Shown: positions 11,308-22,729, numbered from the stretch's first letter. The stretch: DNA of 64,000 bases from Emiliania huxleyi CCMP1516 (GCF_000372725.1 NW_005197648.1:609654-673653), one strand, 5' to 3'. Numbers and translations: made by a program. Notes: generated by a model from the letters alone, not told the origin.

Positions 11308-12034
11308 TTAGGCGGCGGGCCTTCTCTTCGCGGTGTTGCCGAAGGCGTAGGAGTGGCCAACGGAGGCGGGCGTGCCGCCGCTCGAGGCGTTGCCAACGCC
11401 CGCCGAGGAGGTCTTGAGGAGGGGCGTCCAGAGCTTGACTTCATTCACCTCATCGCATCCTCCCGGGCCAGCGTGGGGTTCCGCGAGGTCGACCTTGTAC
11501 CCCTCGTTGTACTGCCGGGTGAGCTCTGGTTTCTCCTTGTCACCGTGCACGACCGGCGCGTTGGCCGGGGCGCGCATCGCGTCCGCCCAGGCGGCGAGGA
11601 CGCCGTCGTGGGGCCGCCGGTGGTGGGCCTTGTTGTAAAGGTAGTCGCCGAAGAAATCGACTGGCATGCCCCGCTCGAGCGCGACCTGAAGGGTGGGAAG
11701 CGCCACGGAGAGCCAAAGGCCGAGCTTCCGCTGGAGCTCGTCCTGGAGGGCGTCGGAGGAGAGGGCGGTGGCGTACGTGCCGTCGACACGGACCTCGAGG
11801 GCCTTGCCGGCGAAAGGCGTTGAGGCGGAGATGAGGCGCGTGACTTCGCGGTTGTTGACGGCGCTGTCTCCGAGGGACGGGCGGGTTGTTCTTGACGTGC
11901 ACGTCCCGCGCCTTGACGAGCTCCTGGTGCGCGTACCAGTCCTTGTGATTCTTGCAGATTTTTTGCGAGCCAGCCGTGAGAGACGATCTTGAGTGGGGAA
12001 TAGGTGGTTTGATTGATATAGAAAGGAAAAACAC
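11308..12034 (-). pseudogene. Decayed gene of a repeated family with a D...EVK nuclease-like core (copy 1)
   Basis: The readable minus-strand product runs KICKNHKDWYAHQELVKARD (about 11985-11890), then needs a frame change near 11880 to continue as VNNREVTRLISASTPF and onwards to the stop at 11308. The C-terminal part shares GDKEKPE, a VDL(x)E...EVKLWTPLLK block and ASVGHSYAFGNT with the second copy at 40.5-41.3 kb. An Asp followed about 16 residues later by ExK resembles the active-site pattern of PD-(D/E)XK nucleases; this is inference from two sequences. I do not recognise the family. The frameshift, plus the second copy elsewhere, suggests a mobile or virus-derived gene that has decayed. 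Confidence 0.5.
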
Positions 12035-12093
12035 TCATAAAATGCACAGGAAAAAAAACCCCAGCGGGCCAATTTGCAACCTCAGCCCGATCA

Positions 12094-13037
12094 ATGGCTT
12101 TGCTGTCGCTCGCGCCCTCGTGCTTGGGCCTCGCGACGCCGCTGCGCGCGGCGCCGCCGCTCGCGAGCTCGCGCGCCGCTGCTGTCTCCATGGACTACTC
12201 CAAGGAGGAGCTCGCCACTGCGCTGAACCCGGTCGTCGGCTACTTTGACCCGCTCGGCCTCGCGACGGCCGACTTCTGGTCGCAGGGCAACGAGGCGACG
12301 TGGGGCTGGCTGCGGCACGCTGAGATCAAGCACGGGCGCGTCGCGATGTTCGCCTTTGTCGGCTACATTGCCCAGTACAACGGACTCCACTTTGGCTTCC
12401 CGCTCAGCCTGCCCGAGTCGCCGTCGTACGCCGCGGGCCTGACGCCGCCGGAGCAGTGGGACGCGCTCCCGCTGCTCGCAAAGGCGCAGATCTTCACCTT
12501 CATCGGCTTCCTCGAGGTGTGCCATCGGCGCTCCCGAACCGCGGCGGCCCTCTCCCGGCCAGCCCCCGAGCGGCGCCGTCCAACCCGCCGGCGCGCCTTG
12601 TGTGGCCTTCCTCACCCCTCCCGCACTGCTCCCGCGCGTTAGTTCTGGAGCGAGCTCGGCATGGAGACGCACTACATGAAGGGCGGCAGGCCGGGTGACT
12701 ACCCTGACTTTCCCAAGGCGGGCGTCATCCCCGTCACTCCCGTCAAGGTGCGCGCGCCCGCCGCTGCGGCGGCAAGCGGTCCGAGGTGGCGATGACCCCC
12801 GCGCCTCCCGATCCGCGGCGCGCGCAGGTCTTCAACCTGTACGACCCGTTTGGCTTCGCGGGCAAGAGGTCCGAGGAGCAGAAGGCCAAGGGCCTCCTCG
12901 CCGAGATCAACAACGGCCGCGCAGCGATGATCGGCATCATGGCGTTCCTCGCCGAGCAAAAGATCCCCGGGTCCGTGCCGTGGGGGCCGCACCTCAAGCC
13001 GTACGCGGGCGAGGTGATGGCGCCCTTCATGTCGTGA
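12094..13037 (+). CDS. Fucoxanthin-chlorophyll a/c binding protein (LHCF-type antenna)
   Basis: Light-harvesting protein of the thylakoid membrane. Exons are 12094-12516, 12643-12747 and 12828-13037, giving 245 residues, a usual FCP length. The start is an Ala-rich hydrophobic presequence (MALLSLAPSCLGL...) as expected for a secondary plastid. Helix 1 has the chlorophyll-binding motif LRHAEIKHGRVAMFAFVGY (about residues 72-90). Helix 3 has EINNGRAAMIGIMAFLAE near residue 210. Helix 2 lies around AQIFTFIGFLE. Both introns are GT-AG, unlike most other genes in this window. The motifs place it in the LHC superfamily with high certainty; the LHCF subgroup is inferred from the haptophyte-like context. 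Confidence 0.93.
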
Positions 13038-13465
13038 GGTGCGGCGACCGCGCGCCGGCGCGCGGCCAGGCGCGCTCTCTCCCCCTGACTCCCACACATT
13101 AGAGCGAGCGACAGACCGTCTGTGCCGATGTTTGTGTCTTTTGCGCTGCAGTTATTTCCCTAGATACAAACGAGAAAACCACCTCCCCGCTCTGGACGCA
13201 GCAGCACGCAGCACCAGCACGCAGCAGCACCGGCGGCCGGCAATTACCGGCTTCGGCTAGAACCTGCGGGCCGCTGGCCCCCCTGGGAGGTAGAGCTGAG
13301 TCAGAGAGTAGAAAGAAAGAAATAAAACACACAACACAAGGGAGGGATGGGCGAGAGAGCGCACGCCGCCGCTGAGTCAGAGAGTCCTACGGGATTTTTT
13401 TTGACCGCACTGCCGAGGAGCAGAGATCTGACTCACCGCTTTGGCCACGCTGCTGCCATTTACGT
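13038..13465 (+). other. Intergenic region: LHCF 3' flank and promoter of the CBS gene
   Basis: Contains a short GCAGCACGCAGCACCAGCA-type tandem (about 13198-13232), a GAAAGAAAG run (13308-13322) and a repeated GCTGAGTCAGAGAGT 15-mer at 13294 and 13371. I see no gene. Confidence 0.5.
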
Positions 13466-15288
13466 ATGCCGCTCGACGGCGCCGCACGCGCCGCGCTGAT
13501 CGCGCTCATCGAGAACAGCGCCAAGCAGGCTGTCTTGGAGGGCAGCGGCATGCCAAAGCCACCGTCCCTCGCGTCCGCCGCCGAGACGCAGTACGTGCCT
13601 CCAACCGAGGCGCTGCTGCAGGGCGCGCGGGTGAACAACCCGGTGCGCACGGTGCTCGAGCTGCGACCGCGCGCGGCCGTGACGCTCGAGGGCAGCGTCT
13701 CCGTCGCCGATGCTGCGAAGCGGATGGCGGCCGCCAACGCCGACGCGGCGCTTGTGCTCGGCGACGAGGACCGTGTGGCGGGCATCTTCACGGACCGCGA
13801 TTTGGCGTCGCGCGTGCTCGGCGCGGGCCTGGACCCTCGCCGGACCAAGATCTCGGCCATCATGACCGAGAACCCGCGCTGCGTGATGGACGACGAGCCC
13901 GCGCTCACGGCGGTGATGCTGATGGTCGACGGCCGCTTCCGCCACCTGCCGGTCGTCGACTCGACCGAGTCTGTGGTGGGTCTGCTCGACGTGGCAAAGT
14001 GCCTGCATGACGCGATCTCGCACTTAGAGCTGCGCAACCTCGCGGGCGGGCAGCGCACCGCGGGCGAGCTCCTCCGCGCCACGGCGCCGCCCGACTCGAC
14101 GGTGCTCGCAGACGCCACCGTAGTCGCCGCCGCCAAGCAGGCCGCGTCGCGCAAGGGCGGGGCCGCGCTGGTTGTGCGCTCCGAGGGGGGCGGCGCGCCG
14201 CGGGTGGGTGGGATCGTCACCCCGAAGGACTTCCTCAACCGCGTCGTCGCCGTCGGGCTCGCCGCGGCCCGCACCCGCGTCGGCGACATCATGACTCCGT
14301 CGCCCGCGTGCATCAAGGAGAGCGCGACGCTGCTTCACGCCCTCCACCTGCTGCAGGGGTCCGGCTTCCGGAACCTGCCCGTCGTCTCGGAGGCTGGCGA
14401 GCCGCTCGGCGTCCTCGACGTCCTCGCCGTCGTCGAGGGCGCGCTCGAGGCCGCCAGCTCGACCGACGCCCCACCGACGCCAGCGAGGCGGCCGCTGGCG
14501 CACTCCGCCGTCGGCGACTACGCGCCCGCCTCGGAGGCGTTCACGCCCTTCGGCTCGCCGCTCGCGCCCGGCTTCTTCCTCTTCAAGGCGTGCCCCCTCG
14601 CCCGGTCCCCTCCCCGCCCGGCCGCCAGAACCCGTGACCGCCCCGGGCCTCCGTCGCTGGCCTCCGTCTCTGGCCTCCGCCTCTGGCCTCCGCCTCTGGC
14701 CTCCGCCTCTCCCAGCCTCCCCCTCCGCCTCCCCCCCGCCCCTCTCTCTCCCCGGCAGGTGGTCGTCGTCAGGGAGGGGCGCGAGAGGCTGCTGCGGCTG
14801 CGCTGCGCCGAGGAGTCTCTCTCCGGCCTCGAGGGGGCGGTGAGCTGCAAGAGAGGCAGACACAGACCGACGGACCAGACCCCCCTCTCCTCGAGACTTT
14901 CCTCTCCTCGAGGGCTGCAAGCTGCGCGAGGGCGATGCGGGCGGGAGGACCCGAGGTTGTCCGAGGGTAGGTGGGCCACAAGCTGCGCGACGACCCTGCC
15001 GTGCGGGGCTGCAGCCTCTCCCTCACCGCGCACATCGACGACGCGACCGAGCCGCAGCTTCTCTCTTGCGACGCCGACCTCGCCTCCGCCGTCGCCGCGG
15101 CCAAGGCGTCGGGCCGCGACCGGCTGCTGCTCCGCGCCGAGTTCGGCCCCCTCCCCGCCGCGCGCCGCGCCCTCTTTGCCGACGGGGCGGCGCCGGAGGC
15201 GGTCCGCGCCGCCTCCCTCCTCCCCTTTGCGCTCGGCGCCGCAGCGGCCGCCGCCGCGGGAGCAGTCTACCTCGCCCGCAGGCGCTGA
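13466..15288 (+). CDS. CBS-domain protein with C-terminal PB1 domain and membrane anchor (CBSCBSPB type)
   Basis: Exons 13466-14587, 14759-14839 and 14971-15288 give 506 residues. Four CBS motifs form two Bateman modules: about residues 60-115 (RTVLELRP...), 130-185 (ISAIMTENPRC...LPVVDS), 200-260 (TAGELLRAT...) and 272-325 (VGDIMTPSPACIKE...LPVV). A PB1-like region follows (about 370-455, FLFKVVVVREGRERLLRLRC). The protein ends in a hydrophobic segment with a basic tail ([22 protein letters not shown] region). This order matches the plant and fungal CBSCBSPB family, thought to sense adenosine nucleotides and to assemble through PB1. The terminal anchor suggests tail-anchored membrane location. 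Intron 1 has a GC donor and intron 2 a GT donor. Confidence 0.85.
14645..14718 (+). repeat. Minisatellite inside an intron of the CBS gene
   Basis: About five imperfect units of CTGGCCTCCG(C/T)CT in intron 1, continuing into a pyrimidine-rich tract before the acceptor at 14758. It is probably an expanded polypyrimidine region. Confidence 0.7.
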
Positions 15289-15914
15289 GGAGGCTCGGGC
15301 GGCCCAACCCGGGCCGAACGTTTAGTAGGGATGGGCGAGAACGTGTAGTAGGGATGGGCGACGAGAGAGAGCCCTCGCTGCTCGCTCCCTCTCCTCTCGC
15401 CCTCCGTGTGTACTATTCCGCGGCAGGCACGAACCCACCACCACGCGACGGACACGACGGAGCACGGACCACGGTGCATGCACCGAGATTGTGCGGATTG
15501 GCGTGGCCCGCGGCCGAAGCTCTTAGTATAGACGCGCGTGGCGTGTGCACGATATCGGTGTGATGGAGTTGGGCCCCCGCCACATCGCTTTCACGCTGTT
15601 TATCGTATCGTTTGCGCTCGCTATACCCAATACTCTGGAGTCTGGTGAGTCTGATCTCTGGGTATACACGGCACCATGCGTAACACCTAACACGGTACTC
15701 TCACTCGGTCTCGCGCCCCACTCGAGAGCGCGATATCGTCGTATCGACCTCATACACGGCTCTAGGCTCTACGGCCTCGACGCGCCGCGAAAGCGTGAGA
15801 CTGAGCGCGCACACAGACTCTAGACATCGCCGCGGACACGACCTGGTACTAGCTCCTACACGTACAGCGGACCCCAGCCGCGGACCTCAAAACCTCCCCT
15901 CGCGAGTCGCACTG
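15289..15914. other. Intergenic region between convergent genes
   Basis: Shared 3' region of the CBS gene and the OSCA-like gene. It has two units of GTAGTAGGGATGGGCGA(G/C) at about 15322-15365. A 92-codon ORF at 15545-15823 has no recognisable motif and is not called. Confidence 0.5.
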
Positions 15915-18900
15915 TCACACGGCTCCGTGGCCAAACCCGCCCCCGCCTTCATCCGAGGGCGCGCTCCGCAAGTCTAAGCTGGTGTGCTGCGGCGGCGGCG
16001 GCTGCTGGGCACGCAGCTGCTCCGCCGCCGCCGCCTGGAGGTGCTGCGCCGCCGCGGTCCGCGCCGACCGCGTGGGGTCGGGAGCTGCGGCGGCGCCGTC
16101 GGCCGCGGGCGGGGCGGGCGCGGCCGCCGCAGTGCCGAACGAGGAGCTGCGCCGTGGGGTCGTCTCGGGGATCATGCTGACGCAGACGGCGCCGCCGGTC
16201 CCGGTGGACATCGCGCGGGAGCGGAGCCGCCCGAGGCGCGGCGTGGTCGGCTTCGCGCTGGCGAGCGAGGAGGAGCGGGCGACGTGCGTGGCGACGTGAT
16301 GTGCCGTCGTGCGCGCGCCGTCGAGGCCGAGGAGCAAGAGGATCGACTTTGTGAGGGGCGGGAGGTACTCGTCGCCGCGCCGCATCGTCGACGAGGAGAC
16401 CGCGACGGCGGCGCGCCGCTCGTCGGTCTGCGTGAAGACGGTGAGGACCACCTGCTGCTGCCGCGCCGAGAGGAGGCGCAGGTTGCAGCCGTGCCGGCGC
16501 GCAAACTCGACGAGGTAGAAGACGCCGATCACGCACCCGACGGCGACCGTGGCGCCGACTTGGATCTTATAGGCTAGCCACTCGTCCGCCCGCGTCGGCG
16601 GAGAGGGCGGCGGAGGGGGCGGGAAGGCCGGAGGGAAGGACGGCGGAGATGCGTCCGCGCCCGAGCCGAACTCGCCGGCGGCGCCGGGGAAGGCGGCGCC
16701 GCCAGAGGAGGCGGCGCCGGCGGCGGCGGCGGCGGCGGCGTTCGCCTCTGCGGCGTCCTCCGCCGGGAGGGAGGAGAAGAAGAGACAGGCCATCAGGGCG
16801 TGGAGGGCCATGCCGAGCGGGAAGACGACGAGGCAGAGCGCGCGCGTGAGGGCGGCGTCGGTGCGCGGCGGCGGCGAGAGGCGGCGGAGCAGGTTGTACC
16901 GGTCGATCCACCCGGCGAGCCAAAAGTAAAAGGCGGCGAGCAGGTAGAGGAGGGGGATGGCGGTGCCGAACATGAGGGCGAGGATGATGAACTTGCCTGC
17001 GAGCTGCACGCGGAAGGCGAGGTAGATGTCGGCGTCGTCCACGTAGAGCCGGTCCATCTGCAGCTGCGTCTTTGCGCGCGGGGCGAGGCAGAGGCGCGAG
17101 AAGAGCCCGCCGACGCGGACCCAGTCGAGCACGACCTGGATGAAGATTGCGTCGCCAAAGAGGATGTTTGCGATCAGCGCGCCGCCGGTCGTGTACCACG
17201 GCCGCGCGAACAGGTCGATGCTCGGGTCGAAGAGGAAGGCGAGCGAGGCGAAGACGGAGTTGTAGACCTGCCGGAGGGGCGAGAGGGCGGGCAGGGGGGT
17301 CGGGGGAGGGCGGCCCGGGGCGCCCCGGGCCTCTGCGACGTCGCGGCGGGCTCGGCCTGGAAGAAGACCAGCTTCAGCATCACGGCGAGCTCCTGCGGGG
17401 AGGGGAGGCGGCGGCGGCGGCGGCGGTGACGGCGGCGAGAGGCGGGGCGGAGGTGGTGGCGGAGGCGGTGGCGGAGGCGGTGGCGGTGGGGAGCGGGAGG
17501 GGTGGGAGGGGCGGGTCGCCTTCCCGGTGAATGTGGTGTGCCGCTCTAGCTTCTCCGCGAGGAGGGGGACCGAGACGAAGAGCATCACGTTGCCGAGGAT
17601 GACGGGCAGCATGACGGACAGGTTGACGAGCAGCGAGAGAATCGTGCCTGACGCGGGGGGGGGGGAGGGGGGGGAGGGGCGGGGCGGCGGTGAGGCGGTC
17701 GCGTGCAGAGAAGAGGGGAGAGCGGCCTCGCTCCGGCCTCGCCGGCGCGCCTCGCATCCCATCCCCGAGCGTGAGCGAGTTGAGCACGTTCTTGCCTAGA
17801 GGGGAGGGTCCGAGGGCGGCTCTGCGCAGCCGTCCCCGGGGAAGGAGCGGGAGGAGGACCTCGCTCGCCCTGGATGTAGCAGACGACGGAGATGATCGCG
17901 GTCCCGAAGGAGGCGACGACGAGCATCACCCCCGTCGACGCGAGCTGCCGCCGCCACCTCTCCCGCCGCGTCACCTCGAGGTTCTCCCACTTGACGTCTG
18001 ACGGCTCGGGTGCGCGGCGCGCGGCGAGGCGGCGGCCGCAGTAGGCGCGGGTGTACGAGGGCGAGCTGAGGGCGGTGCGCGCGTGCGTCGCCTCCTCGGG
18101 CGAGGAGAAGGAGACGAAGGCGAGGCCGGTGCCGACGTGCCGCCGCTTGACCATCGACAGCGACTCGCGGTCGTGATCCGCCTGACGGGAGGGAACCGGC
18201 TCCGCTCAGCGACAGGATTGACGAGTCGATTGGCTGGCTCGCGGGCGCGGTCCGCCAGCGCCGCCGACGCCTGCTGCACCGCCTGCCGCAGCAGCAGCAG
18301 CCGCTGCTCGCGAGCCGTCGCCGCGGCGGCGACGCTCGCGCCGGGCATGTACGGGTTGCCGCCTGGGGGAGAAGGGGCTCGGCGCCGGCTTCACCGAGGG
18401 GGAGGCAGGGCGGGGGAGGCAGGGCGGGGGAGGCAGGGCGGGGGTGGGGTGGCAGGGCGGGGGAGGCAGGGCGGGCTGCCTGGCTCGCCCGGCGCAGAGC
18501 GGGTCGACGAAGGGGCCGAGGCGGCGGAGGGCGGCGGCGGCGGCGTCTCGCCCAGGCCGAGCCCGCGCCGGAGGTGCCCGAAGCCGGCGAGGAGGGGCAG
18601 GCGCCAGCCGGAGGAGTGGGGCGCGGTGCGGGCGAGGAAGTAGGCGGCCTGGCACGGGCCCGGCGGAGCGCCGTCGGTGAGGAGCAGGCAGTTGGCCAGT
18701 CGTGTCTCTAGCAGGAGGGTGTCCGGAGGAGGGGGGGGGGGGGTCTCTCTCTGGCCCTCTGCAGGGCGGGGGCGGCGCGCCTGCGCGTCGTGCAGGCTCT
18801 GCAGCAGCGCCTGGCGCGCGGGCATCCGGAGCAGAAGCTCGCGGTTGGCGAGGGCAACCACGGAGTGGCTCACCGGCCCGAAGTCCGCGAACCAGCGGCC

Positions 18901-19842
18901 GAGCTCCGCCGAGCTGGTCGCGGCGGGGGGGAGGCCCGACACGAGGAGCGTGTGGTCCGCCTGCATCGGGGAGGAGGGGCGGCGGGGCATCAGGGAGGGG
19001 CGGCGGCGGGGCGGGGCGGAGTCGCAGGCGGTCGGCGCGAGGCAGGAGGTGGCTACGAGGTGTGTCCGGGGTGGGAGGTGGAGGCGTCTGGGAGGAGGCG
19101 TTGGAGGCGTTCTGGAGGTGTCTGGTGTCGGCAGGTGTGTTAGCGGTGTGGCGGGTGTCAGCAGGCGTCCGTGAGACGTGTCTGCGGCTCCCGCCTGCGT
19201 CACGTCGCTCTCCGAGCGGGACGCGGCCTCCTCCTTGAGGGTGATGTCGAGGCCGGCGAACATGGCCCAGGTGAAGACGGCCGAGACGAGGACCTCCACC
19301 GCGCCGTACGACGAGTTGAGCGTCGACGCGTTGCCGAGCGTCGTCGCCGTGAAGATCCGGTTGAGCAGCGTCCCGTGCTGCGAGAGCAGCTCGCCGCCAG
19401 AGACGTTGTGGATGAGGTTGGCGAGGGAGAGGGTGAATGCGACGAAGAAGGCGAACTGCATCAGCTTGCACCACCGCATGTAGCAGTACACCCCGTCGCC
19501 AAACACGCGGAAGCAAGCGAGGTCGCACGACAGCGGCAGCAGCCGCCCCTCCTGGTCGCGCGGCAGGAGCGAGCGGGCGTACTCCTTGGCGCGCTGCAGG
19601 TCGGGCTGCGCCACGGCCCGATTGAGCAGCTCGCGCACCGCGCGCCGGACCACATAGCCGCGCCAGCGCGCCTGGACCCGCACGATGAGCCAGCCGTCCC
19701 GCTCCAGCTGAGCGCGGCGCGCGAGGTTGCGGCGGACGACGTCCTGCAGCGGCTCCTGCGACGGCTGCCGAGCGTCCATCGAGACGCACCGCGACGTCGG
19801 CAGCGGGTGCACGGAGAGCAGCGGCTGGGAGTGACGCGGCAT
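15915..19842 (-). CDS. TMEM63/OSCA (CSC1-like, DUF221) channel with IQ motif, 8 exons
   Basis: Predicted mechanosensitive cation channel of the plasma or an internal membrane. Exons read 19842-19195, 18960-18552, 18362-18256, 18181-17869, 17795-17751, 17647-17520, 17392-17357 and 17267-15915; they join in frame to 1012 residues. An IQ-type calmodulin-binding segment (VRVQARWRGYVVRRAV, about residue 50) precedes the first membrane helix. The cytosolic PHM7-like region contains ADHTLLVSGLPP and APEPSDVKWENLE. The RSN1/7TM region spans about residues 460-700 (SLLVNLSVMLPVILGNVMLF; LAFLFDPSIDLFARPWY). The long C-terminal tail is Ala/Ser/Pro-rich. All seven introns have GC donors, and intron 3 starts with a copy of the next exon's start. 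The family call is secure; gating function is inferred. Confidence 0.88.
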
Positions 19843-20843
19843 TGGGCCGCTGTGGAGGTCCGTCAGGGCCAGCCGGCTTCCTTCCGCGGGCCGGCGTTTT
19901 TTTCTCTGTGACTAGCATACCTTGCGCGCACGCGCGCCAAATTTGTTTTTCTGTCTGCAACAACAGCCCGAGGGGTGAAATGTCTTTGTTGTCTCTGTAA
20001 CGAAGGGCCCACCGCTCCGCCTACGCCGGCGATGACCCTCTCGGCAGAGCGACATCGCGACACGCGAGCACCGGGCAGAGAAGGGGACGCAGAAGCGGTT
20101 GGATGGAGAGGCAGCCGGCGCACGAGGAGAGGCAGCCGATGGAGCCGACGAGGTGAGTAGACACGAGTTTACCATTCTGCCGGGGGGGGGGGGGGGGGCG
20201 CAAACCCTCCCCACCACTGCTACTCTGTACTGCATGCAACTCAGCAGTGGTCGCAAGCGTCGCAAAGGGCAGGGAGGCAGCCTCGCGCGCTGTCGAACGC
20301 CCCCCCGGCCCAGACAGAGGCATCACAATCATGCTCTGGCCAGCGTCTGGTGGCTCGGCATTGCGCAACACACGCCGCAATCAGCCTGAGAGCAGATGAT
20401 GGGGTGGGCGCGGGTGGACGAGAGTGGAGCCGAGTTGGGTGGGAGAGGGAGCACGCACGTGCAGCGGTGCCGAGAGTGGGTTGAGATGGCACCGCCTGCG
20501 GCCGCCCGGGCGACGGCTTGCGCAGGTATGTTGTTCATGTCCTTATCCGCCGCCGCTTGGCTGCAGCAGCCAATGACGCCGCCCGTCTTTGCGAAGCGGC
20601 GTCTGGACGCGCTTGGCGGTTGACGCCGGCCCGCCACTGCGCCTCGTGCGCGTCCACCTCCGTCGAGGTCGACGCGTCGAGATCGGAGCGCATCACCGAG
20701 ATGCCAGAGCCCGCCTTCGCCGACATGATTCCCCGCCCGGATAGCTCGGTGAGCTGGGCGAGAAGGAATTTTGCCCTCAAAGGAATTCTGCCCGAAAAGG
20801 AGATTTCGCCCGGAAGGCGACTTTCTTCTTTTGTAGCCACGAC
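19843..20843. other. Intergenic region, no supported gene
   Basis: Promoter side of the OSCA-like gene. It has a run of 18 G at 20181-20198 and three GCCC(T)xxAAGG(A)-like blocks at 20770-20820. ORFs on both strands (20329-20928) lack motifs and overlap each other. I see nothing I can name. Confidence 0.45.
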
Positions 20844-21474
20844 TTAAAGATGCCCTGCAAGTATAAGCGCGTTTGCTATTCGAAATACCTGCGTTTCCTG
20901 TACAGGAAGCGACAGCCTCCAGACACACACCTCATACACACATATGGAGCCCCTCTCTCGCCCCCCTGGCGGCGGCAGTGGCCATGGCGACGCTGACGGC
21001 GGTGGCACTCGTGGGACGTGGCGGTGACACTCGTGGCCGCGGCGGCGCCTGGGCAGCAGAGAGCTGTCGCTGCAGTGCTGGCGGCAGCTGGCGGCGGCGG
21101 CTGGATGCGGCGGCTGGCGGCGGCATTGCTGGCGGCGGCCACGCGGGGGAGGCGTTGCTGTGGCGGCGATGCAGCGCTGTCCTCGCGGCTGACGTGCGCC
21201 CGGGATAGCAAGCACTGGCAGTCTGCCGGCGCGGCCGGCGCATTCGAATGCGCCCGCCGCGCCGGCAGACTGTTGGATGGCCACAGTCGCGAAAGTGGGT
21301 GAAGTCCGTGCGGCGCCGTGGCAGCGGTGGCCAGGCGGCCCCTCTCGGTGCGCCACCGCGACCGCGTTGCGCTCTCGCGCCTCGCCATGCTGCAGGCTGG
21401 ACGAGGGACATTTGTCGCGACTTTCAATAGGGAAAACGCAACGCATCTTGAATACGCCTGCAGGGCATCTTTAA
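20844..21474. mobile_element. TTAA-flanked MITE (piggyBac-like target site), 623 bp
   Basis: The sequence is TTAA (20844-20847), then AGATGCCCTGCA, 599 bp, then TGCAGGGCATCT, then TTAA (21471-21474). The 12-bp terminal inverted repeats are perfect, with weaker pairing further in. A TTAA duplication is the hallmark of piggyBac-type insertion. The interior has no transposase frame and includes a long hairpin at 21218-21272 (arms CAGTCTGCCGGCGCGGC and its complement). Interpreted as a non-autonomous element. Confidence 0.75.
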
Positions 21475-21517
21475 GACGGGATTCTAACGCACACAACACC
21501 CACGCACCACCCTCTGC

Positions 21518-21676
21518 AGGGCTCCAACCCCCTGAAGGGCGCAATCCGCTCGGGGCCCTAACGCCCAACGGGGCATACTCCGCTCGGGCCCTAACCCCAG
21601 AAGGGTAGGTCCCCTGAAGGGCGCAATCCGCTCGGGGCCCTAACGTCCAACGGGGCATACTCCGCTCGGGCCCTAT
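21518..21676. repeat. Two-unit tandem repeat, unit about 88 bp
   Basis: CCCCTGAAGGGCGCAATCCG...GGGGCATACTCCGCTCGGGC occurs twice, at about 21529-21593 and 21611-21675, with one substitution (CGCCCAA against CGTCCAA). No coding potential is evident. Confidence 0.75.
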
Positions 21677-21934
21677 GGAGGGAGCTCCGCGCCTTCCCAG
21701 AGGGACGTCGGCGGTGGTTGTGCCCTAAGAGAGCCAGCAGCTGTTCTGCGAGGAGGTGCTTGAGGATTCCTTGTGAATGCGCGCGTTAGGGTGTAGGGTG
21801 GCAGAGGGTGGTGCGCGCTGGCGCGCGAGCTTTCCCAGAGCAACAGTGTGCCGTCGCCCGAAACGGAAAACCGGACACGGGAAAATATAAGGTAAGATTG
21901 CTTGACAAACAACACCTCCTTATTCAGCTGGTCT

Positions 21935-22729
21935 ATGTCGGCTGTCGGGCCTCTAAGGCTCGCGGCCGCCGTGCTGCTGATCCTGAGCGATCCTGCGCTC
22001 GCACTCGCGCAGAGCACGCGTGCTCTGCGCCCCGTGGACGCCGCGACAGCGGAGTCCCACGTCGGCGCTGTCCGACACCCACTCCTCGGCTCGACGCTCC
22101 AAGAGCTGTCAGCTCGACCCGCTTCAAACATCTGCAGCGCGGTCGAGCCGGTCCAAGCTATCGTCGAGCACCCGACGGCTGCCGCCGCGGCTCCCGAGCC
22201 AGCCTCGGCTGCCGCCACGGCTGCCGCCACGGCTGCCGCCACGGCTGCCGCCACGGCTGCCGCCACGGCTGCCGCCACGGCTGCCGCCACGGCTGCCGCC
22301 ACGGCTGCCGCCACGGCTGCCGCCACGGCTGCCGCCACGGCTGCCGCCACGGCTGCCGCCACGGCTGCCGCCACGGCTGCCGCCACGGCTGCCGCCACGG
22401 CTGCCGCCACGGCTTCCGCCACGGCTGCCGCCACGGCTGCCGCCACGGCTGCCGCCACGGCTGCCGCCACGGCTGCCGCCACGGCTGCCGCTACGGCTGC
22501 TGGCACGGCTGCTGCCACGGNNNNNNNNNNNNNNNNNNNNNNNNNNNNNNNNNNNNNNNNNNNNNNNNNNNNNNNNNNNNNNNNNNNNNNNNNNNNNNNN
22601 NNNNNNNNNNNNNNNNNNNNGCTCGCGGCTGCCTTGGCCTTCCTTGCCATCGCGCAAACAAAGAAACATACACATGCACGCACACACACACACATGATTA
22701 ATGATGGAGTATTAATTATTATTTATTAA
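21935..22729 (+). CDS. Secreted or surface Ala/Thr-repeat protein, interrupted by assembly gap
   Basis: From the ATG at 21935 the frame opens with a signal peptide ([20 protein letters not shown], then ALALAQ). About 65 non-repeat residues follow, then at least 25 repeats of Ala-Ala-Ala-Thr encoded by a 12-bp unit (22207-22520). The sequence then enters a 100-N gap. If the gap keeps frame, the end is a hydrophobic stretch [12 protein letters not shown] followed by a His/Thr tail, which could be a GPI-anchor-like end. The true repeat number and final frame are unknown. The protein could be a mucin-like cell-surface protein; all six frames of the repeat are open, so the coding call rests on the signal peptide. 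Confidence 0.45.
   Translation: MSAVGPLRLAAAVLLILSDPALALAQSTRALRPVDAATAESHVGAVRHPLLGSTLQELSARPASNICSAVEPVQAIVEHPTAAAAAPEPASAAATAAATAAATAAATAAATAAATAAATAAATAAATAAATAAATAAATAAATAAATAAATAAATAAATASATAAATAAATAAATAAATAAATAAATAAGTAAATXXXXXXXXXXXXXXXXXXXXXXXXXXXXXXXXXXLAAALAFLAIAQTKKHTHARTHTHMINDGVLIIIY
22207..22520 (+). repeat. 12-bp minisatellite GGCTGCCGCCAC, about 26 units, running into the gap
   Basis: Near-perfect 12-mer array with three variant units near its 3' end (TTCC, CTAC, TGGC changes). The array breaks off at the N gap (22521-22620), so it was probably too long to assemble. Confidence 0.95.
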
